64,000 bases of DNA from Tieghemostelium lacteum (GCA_001606155.1 LODT01000028.1:906735-970734); one strand, 5' to 3'; counted from the stretch's first letter, positions 25,409-37,204 are shown. Numbers and translations: made by a program. The notes: a model not told the origin generated them from the sequence alone.

Positions 25409-27174
25409 TTAATTGGTGAATGATAGGAACCAAGAGTATAGATTGGTTGCAGCAGGGTTAGCAGGGTTATAAGCAGTTACAGGTGAATTATAAGAACCAG
25501 TTGGATTATTAGTCAAACGTGATGCTGGATTAATGGATGGACTGGTATTTAGGTAATTGACCCAACTTGTAGTGTATGAGATTGGACAATAGGGATCATC
25601 GGCATTTGAGTAGAACCATGTTGGAATATTAGCAGTCTTTAGTTTATCAGCATATACTGCAGTTACATTCATGAAGACTCTTACACTTTGTGAGGCTGCA
25701 ACTTTATTCAAGTTGGTAGCAGACAAGAAACAGATACCTGTTGCACCACGTCCTTGACCTGCGATATAGATTCTAGACATATCAATTACATTGGCATAGT
25801 TGGATAAGACATCATTGAATACCATCTCTGATTGTGCCCAATAGTAATTATTGTTTAATAAATCGGATTGTGGGGCAATGACAAGGAATGGGTATGCTGG
25901 ATTCCATTGACCGTCGTTAATGTATTTTGGAATGGAACTAACCAATACCTTGTCCAATTCATTCAATCCAATAGTACCATTAGATGCAGCATCACCACCA
26001 TGGAAGAATATAATCAATGGATATTTACCACCTGATGGAACAAAAGATGGTAGATATTCCCAATATCCATAACCACTTCTTAACTTCTTTTGCCATGTAC
26101 CATAGGCTGGTGTTCCACCAGTTGTGGTTCCTGTTGTGGTTGTAGTAGAAGGTCCTGTAGTTGATGTAGTAGCTGCAACAGTGGATGCGGTAGTTGCTGT
26201 AGTAGCTGTAGTTGCTGTAGTTGCTGTTGTAGCTGGACCTGTGGTTGAAGTTGTAGCGGCTACAGTGGATGTAGTGGTAGCTGGACCTGTTGTTGAAGTA
26301 GTAGCAGCAACTGTAGTAGCGGTGGTAGAAGTTACAGCATTTGTTGTGGCAACTCTAACATTAGTGTATTGTAGTAACCAAGAGTAGATATCATTTTTTG
26401 TGAAATTTGGATAAGTATAAGTCCAAGAGTCATGACCACTTGAGAGAATTTCCAAATTTTTAACTGCAGGTGAAATGTTTCTACTATTTAGTTTAGTGGT
26501 TACATCTCTAGATACTACACCTAAAGCCTCCCATTTACTGTTAATCATCCAAAGTGGGATATTAGATTTTGCAATGGTATCCAACCATGAATTCTCATAA
26601 CTTGCTGTTGAACAGAATGCACCTGCAGCAATCTTTGCAGCATTGGCACTACCTGAACCCAAAAATTGTAGACCACTCCAACCGCCAGCTGACAAACCAG
26701 TCATGTAAATTCTAGTGTAATCAATCTTGTTACCATAACGACTTGGTAAGAGGTTCAATAGACCTGTTAACTCAGAAACTGTTAACCAACCTGGTGACTG
26801 TGGTGATAAAACAACAAATGGAAGTGAAGTATTCCAAACATTGTTATTAATCAATTTTGGAATACCATCAGTTAATTGTTTTGGAAGATCAGCAAGTCCT
26901 GAACCTTTTTGACCATCACCATGCATCTATGAAATTATTTAAAACTTGGTTATTAAGATATGATCCTGTGGTACATGAAAGGGTTGACACTTACAAATAA
27001 TAAAACTGGGGATGGTGTACCTTGATTGTATGATGGTGGTAGATATTCATAAAAATATACTACAGCATTGTTCCAAGGATTATTATATTGTCCGATATTT
27101 TGTGGGTATGCATTTGTTTGTCCCAATAGTAATACTATTAGAACTAAACTTATTACTCCAATAATAGTTTTCAT
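25409..27174 (-). CDS. Secreted esterase with two tandem alpha/beta-hydrolase domains (PHB depolymerase/LpqC-like)
   Basis: Exon 1 is 27174-26995 and exon 2 is 26926-25409, with a 68-bp intron (GTAAGT...CATAG), giving 565 residues. A signal peptide (MKTIIGVISLVLIVLLLGQTNA) starts the protein. Domain 1 (about 25-255) has the oxyanion region LLFMHGDGQKGSG, the nucleophile elbow GLSAGGWSG and a His in SSGHDSW. A Thr/Ala/Val-rich linker of about 75 residues follows, built from repeated units. Domain 2 (about 340-565) repeats the fold (PLIIFFHGGD) but has GQGRGATG where the elbow serine should be, and no matching His, so it is probably non-catalytic. The substrate is unknown; polyester, feruloyl or glycan ester hydrolysis are the usual activities. 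Confidence 0.8.
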
Positions 27175-27583
27175 TATTTTTTTATTATTTGCAGAATGAA
27201 ATCAAAAATGTTTGTTCCATCATTTTATATTAAATTATAGATATTAAAGATAAGGTTTAAAAAGATATTTTCTAAATATCATTACAGTTTTCAAATAATG
27301 TATGTGCAATCGGAAATTAAAAACAATGTGAAAATGTTTTTTTAATAATAATTAATAAATATCTTAATAAAAAAAATATCTTGTCAAAGAGAATGGAAGT
27401 GGAAGTAATGAAATATTATGAGTAAAAGATATTTATCAATTGTTTAAATCAATCTTACAATACAAATATCTAATATATGAATTTTTTGATAGCAAATATA
27501 GAACTTTTGTTGCAATGGTTATAAATTAATCTTGTAACGCGACTTTTTATTTGCAACAATTCCGAATCAATATCCGATTGAAT
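27175..27583. other. Intergenic between the esterase and the helical-repeat gene
   Basis: AT-rich sequence, upstream of the minus-strand esterase start and downstream of the next minus-strand gene. A poly-T run and ATATT repeats are the only features seen. Confidence 0.45.
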
Positions 27584-30211
27584 TTATATTTTATTAAAAT
27601 GTAAGTTTGGGGTAACAAAAGCGGAATCATTATGGTAAAATAAATGAGGATATTGTTTAACCATTGTGTCTAAATGAGATCTTTTCAAGTCAACTAGCGC
27701 ACCCATTTTAAAGGTATCTAGATTATTGTATTTATAAGACTGCAATATCTCTTTGTATAAGTTAACTTGTTCCTTATGTTTGTTGTCTAATTTAATTGGA
27801 ATAGTGTCTGATACTAATTTTAGTAAATGAATACGATTACTGGATTGTTTGTTGGTTAGGGCAATGATAGACATCCATTCATAAAAGATATCAGATTGTT
27901 TAAGTTTTGGGTATTTAGTGAGGAGCTGGTTTAGTATCATGTGGGTAATATGGAATGGTAGGTTTAGTAGAATGTCTCTGGTAAACAGTTGGTCAATGTT
28001 CTCTAGGAATTCAGTTGGGAAATGGTACATGTACCAATGACATATTGAAATGTCTTTTTTGGTAAAGATGAATTTGATGAGATCTGGAATGGCTTGTGGA
28101 TGATGCACAATGATCTTGTAGGGTTTCATTGGTTTTAATATGGCTTTTACAACAGGTAAATGATACCGATCTTTATATAGATCAGTGAGAAACTTGAGCT
28201 CGGACATTGGTGTTGGTGTGTGGTGTAAGACATATTCCAAAAATGCAGGTTCTGGACTCAACTTGATATCCTGAATTTGGTTCATGGATATTTTGAATAC
28301 TTGTGACATCTCTTGCATCATAGCTTCTAAAATTTGAATCTTATTGGACTTGCAACTCATTTGGGCACAGTTTTGAAGAATAATCCTACCTAAAAAGATT
28401 TCAGATGGTACTTCATAGTTATTGAAGATGTATTCTACCCAATCTATATTTCCTAATGAGTAGAGAGTATACATGACGGAACTATCCAGAGGTATGATAC
28501 CAAATTTCAAAAGATAATCTAGTGTTGGTAATGTGATTCTTCCAAGCAATCCAGTAGATGTAATTTGACTTACATTGTATGTTCGCGAAATGGTCTTGTA
28601 GATATAATTTATGATTTTTAAATTTCCATGTTCTATAGCAGCCTTCAGCATGACTTGTGCTGCTATACTGTCACTTGGTTCGACTTTAAAGAATGTAACT
28701 GGAACAATTTTGTTTTCAACTAGGAAAGAAGCTCTTTTTAACATTTTATTCTCCAAGAGATTACTAGCAGCATCTGATATATTTTGGTATTCTTGTATGA
28801 GAAATGTGGTCATATCAACATCTTCTTTACCCATTACACCATAAAGTGTATCGACAGTGGCAACACAAGGGACACGATCACGACGGAGATATTTTAAAAC
28901 TCTGATATTATGTACATTTGGAGGAATATTTACTTTGGTTGAAATTGGCATTCCAAAAGTTCCATGTTTACTTACAAAGAACTGTAATAGATCTATTCTA
29001 TCTTTACAGTTTGCTATGCATGCTTGTAATGAATCTCGCATGTTTACACCACAACCATATAGATAGGTTATAAAGTCTAATTCCAAAGTCTCTTTTCCTT
29101 TCTCCAATATAGTGGCCATTGGAATCTTTGCAAATTCATCTTTGATTTTGGGGTTAAAGAGGAGTACTACCTCCATTCTTGAGATTTCTTGATTTTCCAA
29201 AAATGAACTACAAATAATTTCATTGGCCAATAAGGAATAGTCAATGTCAAACTGTGAGAATTTAAATTGTTTAAACATTACTTCTAGTGATGAAATGTCA
29301 AACTTTTTAAGTAACAATATGAAGTTGTCCTGTGTAAGTCTCTTTTCCAAATATAGTAGAGAAGTAGTTTTGTTGTGTTTTAGTATCTCTTTATAGATGG
29401 TATGGAATACCTCTGGACAATGATTAGCATTAATCAACCTGTTAATATCAATACTAGATATTTGGTCAGTCCATAAAGTGGTATTGTTGATATACATATT
29501 CAAAGTATCAATATTAGAACCTAACAATGCACATATAAGGAGTCCTCTACATTTTCTTTCCTTTACATTGAATATATAATCTAAAACTTTATGACTATTG
29601 TTTTGTAATGCTACTGAAATATCATCATTTTTAAATATAAACTGATCAAATATTTTCATTACTACCATTAAGTTATCATATCTACATGCCAGTTCAGGTA
29701 ACAAGGACTCTTGTACTATAACCAATGGAAATAGACTCCAGTATCTGTCTAATTCCACTCTAGAGCTATTGGTATGAGCCAAAAGTTTTTCAATTTCTAT
29801 TGATGGTATATAGATATCTGGGTGATCTGTAATCAGATAGTTAAGAAATCTATAAAAGAAATCTCTGTGGTTTTCCAATTTTAGATCTAATAAATCAGCC
29901 ATATTACCATGCGACGATGTAGAGAATGTATTGGTATTTTTGAATTTACTATAAACCAACATTACCAATTCTAAATCAGCACTTTCTATCACCTGATAAA
30001 ACAAGTGAGGATTATACCCTAACCTGCTAAAATCATTCTTTATCTTGTCTTTTAATAAATACCAGTACTTATATCTGCATATCCAACTTAGATCAGTTAT
30101 ATCCCTATACTTTAATCTATCTGATCTACCACTATTCAAAAAATATCTAACATTCTTCCATATATATTTATTTTTTAAAATCACACTATGAAATAAATGA
30201 CTATTATTCAT
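27584..30211 (-). CDS. Large dictyostelid-type ankyrin/helical-repeat protein
   Basis: A single-exon protein of 875 residues. The ATG at 30211 (MNNSHLFHSVILKNKYIWKN) is preferred to an upstream TTG in the same frame. The whole length is made of short alpha-helical pairs, with recurrent patterns such as IPSIEIEKLLA, NIDTLNMYINN and TLDYLLKFGIIPLD that look like eroded ankyrin repeats. The opening resembles large families of F-box/ankyrin-like proteins expanded in social amoebae. No signal peptide or membrane span is present. The function is unknown. The start codon lies within the first bases of the duplicated segment beginning at 30206. Confidence 0.6.
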   Translation of the reverse strand: MNNSHLFHSVILKNKYIWKNVRYFLNSGRSDRLKYRDITDLSWICRYKYWYLLKDKIKNDFSRLGYNPHLFYQVIESADLELVMLVYSKFKNTNTFSTSSHGNMADLLDLKLENHRDFFYRFLNYLITDHPDIYIPSIEIEKLLAHTNSSRVELDRYWSLFPLVIVQESLLPELACRYDNLMVVMKIFDQFIFKNDDISVALQNNSHKVLDYIFNVKERKCRGLLICALLGSNIDTLNMYINNTTLWTDQISSIDINRLINANHCPEVFHTIYKEILKHNKTTSLLYLEKRLTQDNFILLLKKFDISSLEVMFKQFKFSQFDIDYSLLANEIICSSFLENQEISRMEVVLLFNPKIKDEFAKIPMATILEKGKETLELDFITYLYGCGVNMRDSLQACIANCKDRIDLLQFFVSKHGTFGMPISTKVNIPPNVHNIRVLKYLRRDRVPCVATVDTLYGVMGKEDVDMTTFLIQEYQNISDAASNLLENKMLKRASFLVENKIVPVTFFKVEPSDSIAAQVMLKAAIEHGNLKIINYIYKTISRTYNVSQITSTGLLGRITLPTLDYLLKFGIIPLDSSVMYTLYSLGNIDWVEYIFNNYEVPSEIFLGRIILQNCAQMSCKSNKIQILEAMMQEMSQVFKISMNQIQDIKLSPEPAFLEYVLHHTPTPMSELKFLTDLYKDRYHLPVVKAILKPMKPYKIIVHHPQAIPDLIKFIFTKKDISICHWYMYHFPTEFLENIDQLFTRDILLNLPFHITHMILNQLLTKYPKLKQSDIFYEWMSIIALTNKQSSNRIHLLKLVSDTIPIKLDNKHKEQVNLYKEILQSYKYNNLDTFKMGALVDLKRSHLDTMVKQYPHLFYHNDSAFVTPNLHFNKI

Positions 30212-32345
30212 TGGACTCAACTAACCAAACAATGACATAAAAATAATTTATTTTGATTTCTAGCTCAAAGTTTTTCTCAATTTCATTAAAATTTGAATTT
30301 TTAAGGAATTCCTTAAGGAATTTTTCACCTATCAAAAATGAAAATAGAGTCTCATTTTTAAACTAATAGGACGATCGTCATCATCTACCTGTTCTTCTTT
30401 AGAAGTTGTTGGAGTTGTATTCTTATCCAAAATTTCTATATTCTCAGTTATTGGAGAAACAGATATATCTACTGTTACACTGATTTACAACATCCTCATT
30501 TTACAATGTGTCATAGTATATCTAAACAAAATTCACGATATGAATCTGTAAAAATTATTGATATTCATTTTAAAATAGATACCCACTTAACCTTGTAATC
30601 CAAATTTTTACCTATTTATATAAATATTATATATTGCTGCACAAAATGAATTTTCTTTCAATATAATTTAAAATCAATTTAATTAATGCTTTAAAATAAA
30701 CAAGAGGCACTATAATTTAAATGAATGAGTGCCATATCTTTGTAAAAAGGAGTTCTCTACAATTTAAATATTGTATTAGGGGTTATGGTACCACTACAAG
30801 CATTAAAACTATTATAAATTCAACACCAGCACCTAATAATTTCAATTGAATGGTTTACATCAGGTTTGATTTGTATTGGGAACAATGTTAACTGGTTCAA
30901 TGAAATTAGATTACAACACACCTAAAAATGGATTTAAAAATAAATGTTGTTGAGGTATAGCCTGTAATATATCGGGAAATTACTATAAAGTAAACAATTA
31001 TGCCTTTTTTAACAAAGTTGATGTTCTAAGAAAATTGGATTTTAAATACAAAATTGAGTAAAGTCAATAAATATTTTAACAATGAGTACAGAAAATAAAC
31101 AAACAGAAACTAAAACACATAGTTCGAATAGTAACCACAAAAACACATAATATTTTTACACTTGCTGAAAATAATAGATCAAATACCAAATATTCCCAAA
31201 ATAGATATTAGTATTATTTGAAAAAATTATATCAATGGTAGTACCCTCCTTGATGCTATGGTCACAATGGAGCTTCTTACTGGTTCTCTTAAAATCTCTT
31301 TAACAACAGCTCTCGGTTTAGATATCCTTCGTACAACAGGTATGTAAATAACCCCTATCACTATTCACTAATTGAGGCACCTTCTGTAATTTGATACTGA
31401 CATATTTTGTAACATAAACCTTTTATGAATGATATTAACAATTTATATTTTTAATCAGATAAAAGTGGTTCTCGAGAAAGAAAAGGGATTGCCAATGATA
31501 ACAAAAAGTATAAAAATTATCTGCAAGGTAAATAACAATCATCACAAATAAAAAAGATTAAATAAATACTTACACCGCTTAGGTCTTCAAAAGTTTTGGG
31601 AAGAATTACATAGAGTAAAAATAGAGAATAATATACTTCAACTTCCAGATGGTATTGGTTTTTTAGGTAACCCGAAAATAAATTGTTTATCAGAGAGAGA
31701 TATACCAAATTAAAAGATCAAATATTTAGTGTATTGAAAAAATATGAAGATAATTCAACAAAAACAAGTGCCTTTTTAATAACAGGAAATCCTGGTATTG
31801 GTAAATCAATGTTTCTCTATTATTTAATGTACATAATTTCACTCACTAAATCACCAATTGTTGTTCACAGTATTCATTCTAATGATCCAGGTTGCTACTA
31901 TCTATGGCTATGATGATGATAGTAACCCAATTGTTCAGAAGGAGGATAGATTATTTGGTTATACACAATTATTAAGTTCAAAGAATGCATATTATTTAGT
32001 TGATTCTAAAACTGTTGGAAACATTACAGCTAAAACAATCATAACTTCATCTCCAGATCCTAGATTTTATAAAGATTTTATGAAGGACTCAGGCACTGAA
32101 TGAATATTTATGCCAATTTGGGATAAATTTGAGCTTGATATGTCAGGCCTTTAATGTATCCGGAGGTAACACAGGTATGATTAATATAGATATAAACAAT
32201 CAATTAACAACAAATCTAACATGCATTTAATACATTGAAGGAAATTCTTGATGAACTTTGGACAAAATGGGGTGGATTACCAAGATTTGTTTTAGATTAT
32301 GCACACAAAAAAACAAACCTCCATTGAATATCAAATAGTGACAAA
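30206..32345 (+). pseudogene. CRN (crinkler)-like gene fossil, copy 1: header module plus P-loop NTPase
   Basis: This is a decayed copy of a CRN-family gene. The parts are a non-coding leader (30206-31080) shared with copy 2 at 41666, a header region (31082-31339), an intron-like gap and an NTPase region (about 31570-32345). The NTPase region shows GNPGIGKS (P-loop), a YLVD-type strand, SSPDPRFYKDF and a tail resembling the WGGxPRFVL signature of the family. CRN proteins have a header, an NTPase and often a nuclease or kinase toxin tail; no toxin domain is recognisable here. The copy is clearly broken, with roughly half a dozen or more interruptions. It diverges from copy 2 by small changes and a block of about 370 extra bases, which suggests a moderate age. 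A CRN assignment rests on motifs only. Confidence 0.6.
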
Positions 32346-32536
32346 AAAAAATTTGTCCCAGACTTGAAATTTTTGGTTATGATAAAATGGTGGCTTTTAA
32401 TATTCAGTCTTTCGTAGAAAAAGTTTTTTTTTAAAAAGATGATTATTTTTATTGGTATTAGCTAGGAAAAATTTTATCTTTTTTGTTTGATTCTCCTTTT
32501 TTTTTTTTTTTTTTTTTTTGATCAAAATATTCACCC
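32346..32536. promoter_or_regulatory. Promoter region of the GPI-anchored protein gene
   Basis: The stretch ends in a T20 run (about 32500-32519) followed within 20 bases by the start codon. This is the oligo-T arrangement common just upstream of dictyostelid genes. It is also the right flank of the CRN-like fossil. Confidence 0.4.
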
Positions 32537-35361
32537 ATGGTAATTAATAAATTAACTATTTTTGGGTTAGTGGTTTTATTATTTTTATGTAACGTTTCAG
32601 AGAGTGCTACTTTAAAATGGAATAATGGTGTAAATGGTGATTATATTACTGCTTCCAATTGGAATTTGAATAGAATACCTGTAAAAACGGATATTGCTTA
32701 TGTAGATTCTAATTCCTCAGTAACAATACAGAATATCACCTCTTCACCAATATTCGCACTTGCAGGTGATTTTAATGTTTTAAATTCACAATTAAACGTA
32801 AAAAACTCTGTAGTATCAATTGGAACTGTTTTTCACTCGTCTTCAACATTTTCATACTCTAATAGCACTGTTTTAGATGGACGTATGTCATTTTCAAAGT
32901 CTAATGGTACATTTGCAAATTCAAATATCCTACCTGTTCAATCTGGTGCTTGGTCAATTAGTTTTCAATATGGTGTATTGGGGTTAGGTGTGTTAATATT
33001 CTTTCATTAAATATAAACCTGTTACATCGAAAAACTAATTTTATTTTGAATTTTTATAAAATAGAGAATAATAATCAATTGAATTCTATACAGCTTTATG
33101 AAAGTACTTTAAATTTTAAAGCAAATTCTAGTACAGAGTTTACAGGAAATGGAACATTACTGATTACAGAATCATATTTAAATATACAGTCAGCAATTGT
33201 TAGATTATCCAGTTCAAATGTTTACATAACATCTTCACAGTTTGATATCTACAATTCACAATTATTCATCACTAATAGTTTTGAATTACAAACTGATTCA
33301 CATTTGAATATAGTTGGATCATCTTTGGAGATATTAGAAGATCTAAGAATATTCTCGTCACTAGAAGAAGTTGTAAACACATCAAGTAGTCAGATTATTG
33401 AATCTAGTGTATCACTACACTCTTTTCTATTTGATTCGAATGAAGCTATATTTTGGTTACTAAACACTACAATGGAATTAAATGGAACTGCTGAGGTTAC
33501 TGGTGAGAACTCTAAATTGATCATTCAAGATTCCACCTTTAGTACCATACCACAACTATCAGTGCTCTCTAGAACTGTTCAAAACAATGGTCCATCATTT
33601 ACCATTCAAATCTCTGGAACTTCAAACTTTTATGCCACTTCCAATACACCCATTGGATCAACTCTCTTATTCCAAGATAACACTCCAACCTATAACCCTA
33701 TGGAAATGCAACTGTCAATTTCTCATCAAGTTGATGGTAATTTAATTATTAATAACTCACAATTGTGGAATAAAACTATTGAGTTTGTGTTAGGAAATAG
33801 CAGTACAGTTCAAATTGCTAATGGAAGTGTTGTAACATTCAAACAATCCAATATACAATTAACATGTCTAGATCCAAATACCACTACCATCACAGTATCA
33901 GATTCTAATATCTCTATATATGATGAATACTCATGGTGTAATACTACTAACTTTATACAAAATTCCACTGTGTACATCATAGATACTTCATTTTCAATCA
34001 ATACAGTAAATCAATCTAAAGTGTATTCATATAACAGTACCATTACCATGCCTTCATCTATAGCACTACCAATCCAATCCACAGAATCTTATTGGTCAGG
34101 ATCCATTATCATTGGTGAATTTTCATCCACTGGTAATACAACATTTATAGATTGTACTCTTCTCACACAAGGTCCAATTGACGATCCCAGTGTCTACCAA
34201 TTCTCAAATTTAATCATTGATAATAGCTTTACATTCAACTCTAAAAATTTGAATTTAAGTACTGATAGTGAGAATGGTTTGATATCTATTGGATACCAAG
34301 GTGAAATTTTACAATCAATAATACTAGATTCTCAGGTAACTAATAATGGTAAACTAGGGTACCATTCAACTAATGTAACTCATCATTTTGTAATTGGTCG
34401 TAGTCTTACTAGTACACCATCATCGATAATATATATTAACATCCTATCTGAACAAGAATTCTCTGATGTTGCCATTGGTAATTTATTTTATCCTGGTAAT
34501 TCTACACTTTCCATTCTAGTAAACTCAGATATTCTAGATCAATCTGAAAGCGATCACATTGATTTTACTATATTCACATTTGAATCCACTGCAACTACAT
34601 TTGAAAATGTATCCGTATCATGGACCAACTCATCTCATTACTATTCCCTCATACACAATACCACCAATTTTGTATTTAGAATCATTAAAACCGATTCCTC
34701 TTCTTCAGATTCAAATAGTACCTCTTCAGAGTCCTCTGAATCTTCTTCTTCATCAAGTAATAGTACCTCATCATCAGAGTCTTCTGAATCCTCTTCGTCA
34801 TCAAGTAATAGTATCTCATCATCAGAGTCCTCTGAATCTTCTTCATCAAGTAACAGTACCTCATCATCAGAGTCTTCTGAATCCTCTTCGTCATCAAGTA
34901 ACAGCACATCATCAGAATCATCATGGTCATCTGAAGATGGAACACTTCAATGTAGTTTTGATTACGATAAAGGAATATTAGGAGTTGTTAATGAAGGTGA
35001 CGAATTTATTGTTTGTGTATCAAGAGGTGTAACTGAATGTAAAAATGTAGATTTTACATGTCAAACCTCTGATGTAAATGCTACTATAACATGTAATGGT
35101 AAACATAAAATTACATGTCAATCTAGATCAATTCAATGTTCTGTGAATGGTCAAATATGTGCAATTAACTATCCACCAGTAACACCAACATCAACACCAT
35201 CAATTACCCCAACATCAACACCATCAACTACCCCAACACCAACATTATCTATATCCTCAACAACAGCCGATCAAATTCAATTGAGCAATTCTCCAATCCT
35301 AAAATCTAAAATTTACCTATCATCACTTTTAATGATATTATCCATATTCCTATTATTTTAA
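32537..35361 (+). CDS. Large GPI-anchored surface protein with Ser/Glu repeats
   Basis: Exon 1 is 32537-32987 and exon 2 is 33065-35361 (donor GTGTGT, acceptor AAATAG), giving 915 residues. A signal peptide (ending SESA) leads into about 650 residues rich in Asn glycosylation sites. Short beta-strand units such as NSQLNVKNSVVSI and ESTLNFKANSSTEF recur, resembling a right-handed beta-helix or adhesin stalk. An SSSESSESSSSSNST repeat region follows (34690-34930), then a Cys-rich module (about 10 Cys) and a Pro/Thr stalk (TPTSTPS). A terminal hydrophobic tail (YLSSLLMILSIFLLF) looks like a GPI-attachment signal. It is probably an adhesion, recognition or coat protein. No named domain is recognised. 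Confidence 0.75.
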
Positions 35362-35505
35362 GGAATGAGAATTTATAAATAATAAACACAATTTTATAAT
35401 TGATATGTTTATAAATATTAAATTTAGAAATTTTAATTATTTAAATTTTAAAGTGTGTGGTGTGTGAGTTTTGTTTTTGATATTTAATAGTAATTTTATA
35501 GTAAT

Positions 35506-36403
35506 TTACATTCCATTAGTTTCCAAGTTTACAGTTGTAGTAGATGGAGCAGATTGTTGTTGTTGTTTGTTTGCAATATTTTGAGAGAGTTCATGTTTTA
35601 CTTCATCTTCCATTTTTCTGATATCTTCTAGATTCATACCAAACCATTCATCCATCCAACAAAATACCTGTCTGTGACCCATAAATAAAATGTCTCTGAT
35701 TGCAGCTCTTTGAATGAAATTTTCGACTTTAGTTTGTAAACCCCAATATCTAAATTCAACTTTACAAACTTTGTAACTGCACATTACAGGTGAAGTTGAT
35801 TTGAACCAATCCTTTGGTAGTAAACCTCTACCAGTCTTCTCTGATTTAAATAATGTTGGATCCTCTTCTTTTTTATATTTTGATGGATCAATTGGATCAT
35901 AAGCAATATCTACAAAATCAACTTCTCTAAGTTTTAAATCATCACCTGTTAAACCTAAACACTGTTTGTGTATATATATTAGAAACTATATTCACTCTTC
36001 TTTTTTTATGAATTTTTTTGGGAAAAACACTCACATTATCTTGTGTTCCTGCATCTTGAGCATATCTAGTCTCAATAGAGATTGAGAATTTCTCACCTAA
36101 TAATGGACAACTATATGTAGTTTTACAATAGGGATAGGCATTCCAAGCCTTTTCATCGATTTGAAGTGAACTTGGACATATAGCTCTAACCCATGATGGT
36201 AATTTGTTTAGAATATGAAATATCTTGTGTGTATATTGACCTGATGATGCACCATCTGTATAAGGTTTATTTTCAAGAATTTCAACACCCTCACCATTTG
36301 AACTGTGATTTTTACTGACTTTAGCCACCATATATAACTGTGCAATTTTATATTCCTCAACAGTCATTGGTAATGGAATTCTGTATTCTTTAATTAAAAC
36401 CAT
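35506..36403 (-). CDS. Class I phosphatidylinositol transfer protein (PITP)
   Basis: Exon 1 is 36403-36035 and exon 2 is 35961-35506 (donor GTGAGT, acceptor AAACAG), giving 274 residues, the normal PITP length. Signatures are the N-terminal KEYRIPLPMTVEEYKIAQLYMVAK, GSGQYTHKI-like SSGQYTHKIFHI, the ETRYAQDAGTQDN strand, LPKDWFKS and PVMCSYKVCKVEFRYWGLQTKVENFI, with FCWMDEWF near the end. The protein exchanges PI and PC between membranes and supplies PI for phosphoinositide kinases. It converges with the GPI-protein gene; their stops are 145 bases apart. Confidence 0.93.
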
Positions 36404-36708
36404 TTTTTATAAATCTATTTCAAAAAACTGTAACTGTGATTACACACAACCTCTATCTCTAATTATAATTAAATATCAAAAAAAAAAAAATAATTAATAT
36501 ATATATATTATTATATTGATCGTAATTATTATCCTATTGAGATATATCAAAAGGGTAAGAAAGGTAAGTTTTTTTTTTTAAATTTCTTTTCGATTTTAAT
36601 TAATCAGTTTTTTTTTTTTCTCACAATTGTGTGTTTAGCTCAGGTGGTGTTATCAAATCAATAAAAATCCCATACTTCTGTGAAAATTTTAAAAAATCAA
36701 ATTCCATC

Positions 36709-37204
36709 ATGACATCTCTACTAACAGAAGGATTTAAATGTAGGTAAGTTTTTGGAATTCAATTCAAAGAAGAATTTGTATACTGATATAGAACAATTGT
36801 TATTATTATATAGGGTGAGTTCTGTATTGAATAAAAATACAAAAGAATATGGTAAAGATAATATGTTTGATAAGACTGAGGATACATGTTGGAATTCACA
36901 TCAAGGTACACCACAGTTTGTAGTCATTCAGTTCCCACAGGGTGATGGTGTTAAAGTCACTGAATTACAGATAATGTTTCAAGGTGGATTTGTTGGTAAA
37001 GATTGTGAGATTCTTTTCAACACTGCCGAACAGAAAGAGTTTCAACATTTACAGTACTTTTATCCAAAGGATATAAACACACTACAGAGTTTTCCAAACA
37101 ATGAAAACCCACAGCAAACAGGTATAAAAGAATTAAAAATCATCTTTCCAACTAGTACTGACTTCTTTGGTAGAATTACAATTTATAAATTAGATGTTCT
37201 GTAA
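36709..37204 (+). CDS. nr2c2ap: NR2C2AP (TRA16)-like discoidin-fold protein
   Basis: Exon 1 (36709-36743, MTSLLTEGFKC) and exon 2 (36814-37204) join in codon phase 2 through a 70-bp intron (GTAAGT...TATATAG). They give 141 residues, almost the human length of 139. The match is strong: RVSSVLNKNTKEYGKDNMFDKTEDTCWNS, the GGF core (QIMFQGGFVGKDC), FYPKDINTLQSFP and DFFGRITIYKLDVL. In animals the protein binds the orphan nuclear receptor TR4. Since dictyostelids lack nuclear receptors, the ancestral role must be different. The fold is galactose-binding-like. Confidence 0.88.

Noticed and set aside
26124-26387. Plus-strand Val/Ala-rich frame
   Set aside because: It is the antisense of the Thr/Ala linker of the esterase.
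34641-34945. Minus-strand Glu/Asp-rich and Met/Lys-rich frames
   Set aside because: They are antisense readings of the Ser/Glu repeat in the GPI-anchored protein.
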